The position numbers and the translations under genes were made by a program. From NCBI GenBank assembly GCA_012841995.1, contig DUTQ01000186.1, positions 1 through 6,023 on the forward strand: DNA of 6,023 nt. The letters are read 5' to 3'. Positions 1 to 4,125 of this stretch are shown here, in pieces. The notes below the pieces were generated by a model that was given only the letters and a program-made list of their open reading frames with translations, had not been told where the DNA came from and searched no databases. This stretch comes from Thermoanaerobacterales bacterium. GTDB taxonomy: Bacteria; Bacillota; Thermosediminibacteria; Thermosediminibacterales; Tepidanaerobacteraceae. Position 1 is the first letter of the stretch. Each line of letters begins with the position of its first letter.

Positions 1-321
1 CTCTTCAGCACTTAATACACTAAACTGCATAGGTGTATATCGAAGTTTCATTATGTGGCCATCTGATTTATGTAGTTTTTTTCTATTCTGTACTCTTGTA
101 CCATCGTTTACACAAACTACGAAGTGATATCCCCCACTTCCCAAGCCCAAGTCAACTGCAGTAGTGTTCAAGAGCACGTCATCGCCTTCTTGGATTTTTC
201 CAGTTAACAAGTCATAGTTTATGGCCCTTTGCTCGCCGGTATCTGTAACCACATTTATTTCAGTACAACCTCCATAGCTCCTTAAGATTTTCACAACCTT
301 GCCTTTTCGGTAATTTATCAT
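1..321 (-). CDS. DUF3866 family protein, N-terminal part (C-terminus beyond left edge)
   Basis: The reading frame is open from an ATG at 321-319 down to base 1, giving 107 codons with no stop, so the gene runs off the window. The start is well supported: AGGAGGG (333-327) lies 5 bases upstream. The protein begins MINYRKGKVVKI and has a glycine-rich stretch GLGSGGYHFVV (about residues 64-74), then a basic patch and GHIMKLRYTPMQ (about 90-101). I recognise these as the N-terminal part of the DUF3866 family of Clostridia and Actinobacteria, whose function is unknown. The early part looks like a small beta-rich domain, with no signal peptide or membrane segment, so it is probably cytosolic. It is the last visible gene of the leftward operon, 24 bases after the transferase stop. 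The family call rests on remembered motifs, not a search. Confidence 0.8.
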   Translation of the reverse strand, partial: MINYRKGKVVKILRSYGGCTEINVVTDTGEQRAINYDLLTGKIQEGDDVLLNTTAVDLGLGSGGYHFVVCVNDGTRVQNRKKLHKSDGHIMKLRYTPMQFSVLSAEE

Positions 322-326
322 TTCCG

Positions 327-333
327 CCCTCCT
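327..333 (-). promoter_or_regulatory. Strong ribosome binding site of the DUF3866 gene
   Basis: The minus strand reads AGGAGGG, 5 bases before the ATG at 321. It lies inside the 24-base gap after the stop of the preceding transferase gene. It is a near-perfect Shine-Dalgarno sequence and fixes the DUF3866 start. No terminator-like hairpin occurs in this gap, so read-through from the upstream genes is expected. Confidence 0.8.
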
Positions 334-345
334 AGGGTTTAAAGT

Positions 346-1212
346 TTATCTGCCTAAGTTATCTAAAAAGCTCAATATCCGATTGTGTTTAATGACATCG
401 CTCAATGAGTATTTTTCGGTAAATATGTGAATTGCAACAAGTAGCAGCAATGTGACTATCTTTTCATAATGCCCAAATTGAAATGTTGCAAAAATGCCTG
501 CTGATATCCCTAGTACATTAGACCCAGCATCACCCATCATACAGCGGGCTTTAAGATCAAAGGGGAAGTATCCGATAATGGAACCGATAAGTGGTATCAT
601 CAACAGGAAGGAAATGTAGTTGCCTGTGAAGATAGCGTTTATTCCGAAAACCAAAATCAAGAGTATGTAAAATTTTATGGCCCTGCCCGGTCTCAAGTCG
701 AATAGGTTTAAGAGATTTATAAAAAGTGCCATCATGAGAGTGTTGATAATTATATCAAAAAGGCCTGAACAGAAAAACATGCTCATAATAAAGGATATGA
801 GAAGACCTACTATAGCCTTTAGTGCACCTGTAGTAAGCCTCCCGGATAAAAGTGCCTTGAAATGGCCTTTTAATCCCAGTGTATCTCTTGATCCTACCAT
901 ATCATCAAAAAACCCAATCAAGCTTTCAGCAAAGAAAGCCATGGAAAGTATTAATATATTAATTAAATATATGATTTCAAGTAAATTCAATTTGGTGATT
1001 ATCAAGTAAATCGCATACCATGGCAATATGTAGAGAACAAATACTATGCCTATACCTTGTGGTATAAGTTCACCTTTATAATTTTCTGCAAGCCGACCCC
1101 CTCGGGAAAATACGTCTATGAAAAAAGGGGTGAAATAGTATCCGGCAAGCACTGAAACACAAAAGATCAGCAGGATAAATAAATTATTATGCAATTTGCT
1201 TTCTCTCCCCAA
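346..1212 (-). CDS. Polytopic polyprenyl-phosphate sugar-1-phosphate transferase homologue (MraY/WecA superfamily, GT4-like)
   Basis: The 288-residue protein is almost entirely hydrophobic helices separated by short polar loops, as in MraY/WecA enzymes. These transfer a sugar-1-phosphate from a UDP-sugar to a membrane polyprenyl phosphate on the cytoplasmic face. Visible motifs are the acidic pair in GFFDDMVGSRD (D103, D104) followed by GLKGH, then NLLNLFDLRPGR (N166, N169, D172), then MMGDAGSNVLG (D228). They correspond to the DD, NxxNxxD and GD(T/A)GS signatures. The canonical DGLDGL loop is replaced by DLRPGR and the MraY-type HHH loop is absent, so it is neither MraY nor plain WecA; the substrate cannot be stated. 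The longest frame starts at TTG 1212, which has no good Shine-Dalgarno. A second TTG at 1194 follows GGGGAG (1210-1205) by 10 bases and may be the real start, cutting the overlap with the GT2 gene from 26 to 8 bases. Confidence 0.82.
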   Translation of the reverse strand: MGRESKLHNNLFILLIFCVSVLAGYYFTPFFIDVFSRGGRLAENYKGELIPQGIGIVFVLYILPWYAIYLIITKLNLLEIIYLINILILSMAFFAESLIGFFDDMVGSRDTLGLKGHFKALLSGRLTTGALKAIVGLLISFIMSMFFCSGLFDIIINTLMMALFINLLNLFDLRPGRAIKFYILLILVFGINAIFTGNYISFLLMIPLIGSIIGYFPFDLKARCMMGDAGSNVLGISAGIFATFQFGHYEKIVTLLLLVAIHIFTEKYSLSDVIKHNRILSFLDNLGR

Positions 1213-1885
1213 TTTTTTTCAATAACACCTTTAATATATCAAAGAACTGTTTGCCTCGATGCATAAAGCCTTTTATATTTCTACCGGTGACATCATGATA
1301 CATATCAACTTCTACTTCTTTGACTTTGTAACCTTTTTTTAATATATCAATCAACATTCCAACTTCAAGCCCGTAGCCATCAGGTATACGGCCAATTTCC
1401 TCCAAAATTTCACGCTTAAAGGCCCTCTGCCCTGAAAGTGCACACGTTACTTTTTCACCGGTAAAAAGCCTCACACCATAAAAAGCCAGGCCTTTTACAA
1501 GGCCAAAGCCTCCTTTTGTCTTGACCGGCTTAAACTTTGCAATGACAGCATCGGCATCTCCCTTGATTATTGGCAATACCAGTTTATAAAACTCATGAGA
1601 ACTTTCTTTTAAGTCTGCATCCAAAAATACTACAATATCGCCATCAGCCATTTTCATGCCATGATTAAGTGCCCCACCCTTGCCTACATTCTCATCAAGC
1701 CTTATAACTTCAACTCCTGTTTGTCTAGCCTTTTCATACGTCTTATCAGAGGAACCATCATCAATTACAACAATGCTTAGTTTCGTATCCTGATCAAACT
1801 TATGTTCAGATTTTTTAATGCCTTTTATGGTCTCTTCTATATTGTGTTCTTCATTAAATGCCGGTATCAATACTGATATCTTCAC
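1187..1885 (-). CDS. Family 2 glycosyltransferase (GT-A fold, inverting type)
   Basis: This 232-residue protein shows the usual order of a GT2 enzyme: SVLIPAFNEE at residues 4-13 (nucleotide-binding beta strand), VVIDDGSSDKT at 39-49, NVGKGGALNHG at 66-76, and a DXD-type motif FLDAD at 87-91 for metal and nucleotide-sugar binding. A later SGQRAF (151-156) resembles the acceptor-side motif of polyprenyl-phosphate sugar synthases and other lipid-acceptor GT2 enzymes. No membrane segment is present, so it is probably cytosolic or peripheral, and its length suits a single catalytic domain. Start is GTG 1885, overlapping the stop of the SteB-like gene by four bases (GTGA). The Shine-Dalgarno is the GAG repeat encoding the acidic end of that upstream protein. 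It overlaps the downstream transferase gene, suggesting work on the same lipid-linked substrate. Donor and acceptor are unknown. Confidence 0.9.
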   Translation of the reverse strand: MKISVLIPAFNEEHNIEETIKGIKKSEHKFDQDTKLSIVVIDDGSSDKTYEKARQTGVEVIRLDENVGKGGALNHGMKMADGDIVVFLDADLKESSHEFYKLVLPIIKGDADAVIAKFKPVKTKGGFGLVKGLAFYGVRLFTGEKVTCALSGQRAFKREILEEIGRIPDGYGLEVGMLIDILKKGYKVKEVEVDMYHDVTGRNIKGFMHRGKQFFDILKVLLKKIGERKQIA

Positions 1886-2757
1886 TTCTCCTCCTCCTCG
1901 GCTAAATCAGGCATTAGGCTTCTTGCCGATTTTTTTATCCCGAAGTTTCCTTCATGGCCTTTCATTATCAATACTACAGAGGTCTGCCCTATGATAGAAT
2001 CCACATTGTCTACAGTGGAAATTCTGGCCTTCTTATAAGAATCTATATATGAGTAAGGCACATCACTTGCTTCAACTCCGATTACAGTAATACCAGCTTT
2101 TTTAAGTTCCTTTATCAGAGGCAAGTCAATTATTTCCGGCTTGTCAGTTTCTTCCTTGTCTCCTCCTGCAATGATTACAAAATTGGGAGCACTCAAATTG
2201 CCGTCAATATCTATATATCCCTTTTCCTCTAGGTAGTTTGCAGCTTCTTGATTGCCTTGAGTTATTATATCAGCAATCCTCTGAATTATAAAGGTCTGAA
2301 TATTTAGATTGGTTTCGGCACCAAAATACTCGAGAAGTTCATTCTTCTCTATATCAGAAATATTTAAAACTTTATCAGTAATTAAGATGCTGGAGTTTAT
2401 GTTTGCACCTGCGTTCTTTAATGTGTGTTTTAAATCAGAACATGCGTAAGTTGTTTCTATTATAGATACGTTTGCATTTACGCCTTTGAGCTTATCTTTT
2501 ATATAATCTGAAAAGATGTTATGCATATACATCTCATTTCTTTGAATATGCTCTTGTAGTGCCTTAACCTCATTTTCTAATGCTAAACTGTTCTCACTCA
2601 TGCGGTCATATTTTTGTTCCATTGTTTTAATAAGGCTCTCCTGTTGTTGTAATACTATATCTTGTGAGTCAAGTTGAACACCTAATAGTATGCCTATGCC
2701 TAAAGCAAGAAATACAGAAATCACTGTAATCACTAGATATTTTATATTTATCAGCAT
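1882..2757 (-). CDS. steB: SteB/MctB-like membrane-anchored coiled-coil protein
   Basis: The 291-residue protein has an N-terminal membrane segment (about residues 8-28, with LALGIGILLG) that should act as an uncleaved anchor. It is followed by a coiled coil rich in Q, E, K and L (about 32-78), then an alpha/beta domain with FVIIAGGD (193-200) and a conserved-looking end, STVDNVDS with GHEGNFGIKKSARSLMPD. This is the layout of the family often labelled copper transporter MctB (Rv1698) and called SteB in corynebacteria, where it partners SteA in cell separation. A single anchor and one soluble domain do not look like a transporter channel. The start ATG is supported by AAGGAG (2770-2765) 7 bases upstream. 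It lies 14 bases after the steA-like gene, and the pairing supports both calls. The C-terminal tail AEEEEK is encoded by the ribosome binding site of the next gene. Confidence 0.83.
   Translation of the reverse strand: MLINIKYLVITVISVFLALGIGILLGVQLDSQDIVLQQQESLIKTMEQKYDRMSENSLALENEVKALQEHIQRNEMYMHNIFSDYIKDKLKGVNANVSIIETTYACSDLKHTLKNAGANINSSILITDKVLNISDIEKNELLEYFGAETNLNIQTFIIQRIADIITQGNQEAANYLEEKGYIDIDGNLSAPNFVIIAGGDKEETDKPEIIDLPLIKELKKAGITVIGVEASDVPYSYIDSYKKARISTVDNVDSIIGQTSVVLIMKGHEGNFGIKKSARSLMPDLAEEEEK
1888..1899 (-). promoter_or_regulatory. GAG-repeat ribosome binding site of the GT2 gene, inside the steB-like coding end
   Basis: The minus strand reads GAGGAGGAGGAG and ends two bases before the GTG start at 1885. 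The same bases encode the four glutamates near the end of the SteB-like protein. GGAGG matches within the repeat fall at usual Shine-Dalgarno distances, and the GTGA start-stop overlap follows. This is a classic arrangement for translational coupling of the two genes. Confidence 0.7.
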
Positions 2758-2764
2758 TTTAAAT

Positions 2765-2770
2765 CTCCTT
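2765..2770 (-). promoter_or_regulatory. Ribosome binding site of the steB-like gene
   Basis: AAGGAG on the minus strand lies 7 bases before the ATG at 2757, immediately after the TAG stop (2774-2772) of the steA-like gene. It supports this start and leaves no room for a separate promoter or terminator between the two genes. Confidence 0.75.
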
Positions 2771-2771
2771 A

Positions 2772-3902
2772 CTAACCCATAATCATTTTTATTCTTAGTT
2801 CAAGTAACTTCAATAAATACTGCATGGGAGGGGAAGTCATCAGTATCATTGTGATTGGCACCAATGCTGCCACCAAAATCCCCAATATATAATGAGGCTT
2901 TAATTTTTGATTGTAAAGCTTGCTAGCCCCTTTTGCATCAATAAGTATTGACCCCACTTTAAGTCTTACTAAAAAAGTACTTGCCATTCCCTTGCGGCCT
3001 TTTTCCAAAAAGTCTATCATGTTGGAGTGGCTGCCTACGGCTACAATTAAGTCAGCTCCTTTTTCGTATGCAAGCAACATGGCAATGTCCTCGCTTGTAC
3101 CTGGGGCAACAAATTTTTTAGCAGAAAGCCCCATTTGTTTTATTCTGGCAAGGCCAGGGGCCCTCCCATCAGGATAAGCATGCACTATGATTTCATCACA
3201 TCGCTTTAATGCCTCATCACTTACACTGTCCATATCGCCAATTACAACATCCGGCTTGTAGCCAAACTCCATAAGTGCATCTGCTCCACCGTCTACGCCA
3301 ACTAATACCGGCTTCATCTCATCTATATACGTCTTCATTACAGCTAGGTCTTCCTTAAAATTATTTCCCCTCACTACAATAAGTACGTGTTTGCCTTCAA
3401 AACAGGTATCAGTTTGCGGAATATCCACGCCACCCATGATAAAATATTTTTCCCGTTTTGCGTATTCCAAGGTGTTGTCTATAAAATCATCAAGAGCCTT
3501 TTCTATGTTTTGGCGTGCTTTTTCCATTTCATTTTCAAGTATCTCTTTAGTAAACACCTGACCTTCTGCAATCAAAACATCACCAGAGTAGATCTTTCCA
3601 TCATCTGTAATAGTTATGGTTGTATTTTCTTCTAATTGCATAATGTGTTCGCCTACATTATCTATTAACAGGATATTGGCATCTAATATTATTTCAGGGC
3701 CTAGGTTTGGATATTTGCCGGTTATGGACTTTCGAGCATTTATTACAGCTTTAACCTTTTTTGCGACAAGGCTTGATGCACCCACCTCGTCAAGGTCCTC
3801 ATGACATATAACAGCTATATCCCCTGGATTTAACCGCTTTACAAGGTTTTTAGTTTTAAAATCAACTTTTGCACAGCTTGTCAAACTCATAATAAACATC
3901 AC
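2772..3902 (-). CDS. steA: SteA-like protein: putative cytokinetic/cell-separation factor with thiamin-pyrophosphokinase-like domain and C-terminal anchor
   Basis: The 376-residue protein opens with AKVDFKTKNLVKRLNPGDIAV and VINARKSITGKYPNLGP (N-terminal SteA region, about residues 11-120). A helical linker (about 118-150) follows, then a thiamin-pyrophosphokinase-like catalytic fold with VGVDGGADALMEFGYKPD (201-218), IGDMDSVSD (221-229) and GTSEDIAMLLAYEKGAD (268-284). One hydrophobic segment (about 337-357) then precedes a short basic tail. In corynebacteria SteA pairs with SteB at the division site and influences cell separation and the hydrolase RipA. The kinase-like fold should be cytosolic; whether it has an activity is not shown. 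It is the first gene of the leftward operon. The start is uncertain: GTG 3902, ATG 3899 and ATG 3890 are in frame and none has a strong Shine-Dalgarno. Homology begins only near residue 11, so any of them fits. Thiamin synthesis is unlikely given the extra domain, anchor and neighbours. Confidence 0.87.
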   Translation of the reverse strand: MMFIMSLTSCAKVDFKTKNLVKRLNPGDIAVICHEDLDEVGASSLVAKKVKAVINARKSITGKYPNLGPEIILDANILLIDNVGEHIMQLEENTTITITDDGKIYSGDVLIAEGQVFTKEILENEMEKARQNIEKALDDFIDNTLEYAKREKYFIMGGVDIPQTDTCFEGKHVLIVVRGNNFKEDLAVMKTYIDEMKPVLVGVDGGADALMEFGYKPDVVIGDMDSVSDEALKRCDEIIVHAYPDGRAPGLARIKQMGLSAKKFVAPGTSEDIAMLLAYEKGADLIVAVGSHSNMIDFLEKGRKGMASTFLVRLKVGSILIDAKGASKLYNQKLKPHYILGILVAALVPITMILMTSPPMQYLLKLLELRIKMIMG

Positions 3903-3930
3903 TCATCTCATTTTATTACTATCCACCATA

Positions 3931-3960
3931 ATTGTACTAAAAAAATTAATAAAGTAAACA
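3931..3960 (-). promoter_or_regulatory. Possible promoter of the leftward steA-like operon
   Basis: On the minus strand TACAAT (3936-3931) is a good -10 element, preceded by AT-rich DNA. The best upstream hexamer at an 18-base spacing is TGTTTA (3960-3955), a poor -35 match. The -10 lies about 28 bases before the GTG at 3902, so the leader would be only about 20 bases. The call rests on position and the -10 alone. Confidence 0.35.
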
Positions 3961-3984
3961 GTGCAAGCAGTACATCATGTTTTG

Positions 3985-4013
3985 TTGCATCAGATAAACT
4001 AGCCTGATATAAT
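3985..4013 (+). promoter_or_regulatory. Likely sigma-A-type promoter of the rightward membrane-protein gene
   Basis: TATAAT at 4008-4013 is a perfect -10 hexamer and carries the extended TGN element (TGA at 4005-4007). TTGCAT at 3985-3990 is a partial -35 at 17-base spacing. Transcription should start near 4020, leaving an untranslated leader of roughly 105 bases before the ATG at 4126. This is the best promoter in the window. Confidence 0.6.
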
Positions 4014-4055
4014 AGCACTGAAATAGGTTATCTAAATCTCTAACCAATTATTGTG

Positions 4056-4092
4056 CTTATCTGACGGCAGTTACTTCGCACTGACTGATAAG
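4056..4092 (+). other. Inverted repeat in the 5' leader of the rightward gene
   Basis: CTTATC (4056-4061) pairs with GATAAG (4087-4092), and an inner CAGT (4068-4071) pairs with ACTG (4080-4083) around an 8-base loop. Together they could form an interrupted hairpin in the predicted transcript. A second small repeat, GGTTA/TAACC (4027-4031 and 4041-4045), lies upstream. No run of T residues follows, so it does not look like an intrinsic terminator, and I recognise no riboswitch class. The function is unknown and chance pairing is possible. Confidence 0.35.
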
Positions 4093-4115
4093 ACCTTTAT
4101 TAAATTATAGGTAAT

Positions 4116-4120
4116 GGTGG
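4116..4120 (+). promoter_or_regulatory. Ribosome binding site of the rightward membrane-protein gene
   Basis: GGTGG lies 5 bases before the ATG at 4126 and is the only plausible Shine-Dalgarno there. A nearer ATG at 4121 is in another frame and ends after one more codon. The 4126 start gives a complete signal peptide, which confirms the choice. Confidence 0.6.
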
Positions 4121-4125
4121 ATGAA

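Noticed and set aside
677..1009. Plus-strand open frame of 110 codons
   Set aside because: It lies antisense inside the clearly coding transferase gene, has no ribosome binding site and shows no recognisable family features.
1882..2757. Annotation as a copper transporter
   Set aside because: The protein has a single N-terminal membrane segment and no visible metal-binding clusters; the label comes from the mycobacterial MctB name and is not supported as a transport function here.
2920..3804. Plus-strand open frames at 2920-3177, 3387-3635 and 3616-3804
   Set aside because: All lie opposite the SteA-like gene, whose minus-strand protein carries strong family motifs; these frames are antisense shadows.
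2772..3902. Annotation as thiamin pyrophosphokinase
   Set aside because: Only the middle domain resembles that fold. The long N-terminal region, the C-terminal membrane anchor and the adjacent SteB-like gene fit SteA instead.
4056..4092. Intrinsic terminator or tRNA/riboswitch in the intergenic region
   Set aside because: The hairpin is interrupted and AT-rich with no trailing T run, and no conserved tRNA or known riboswitch sequence blocks are visible.
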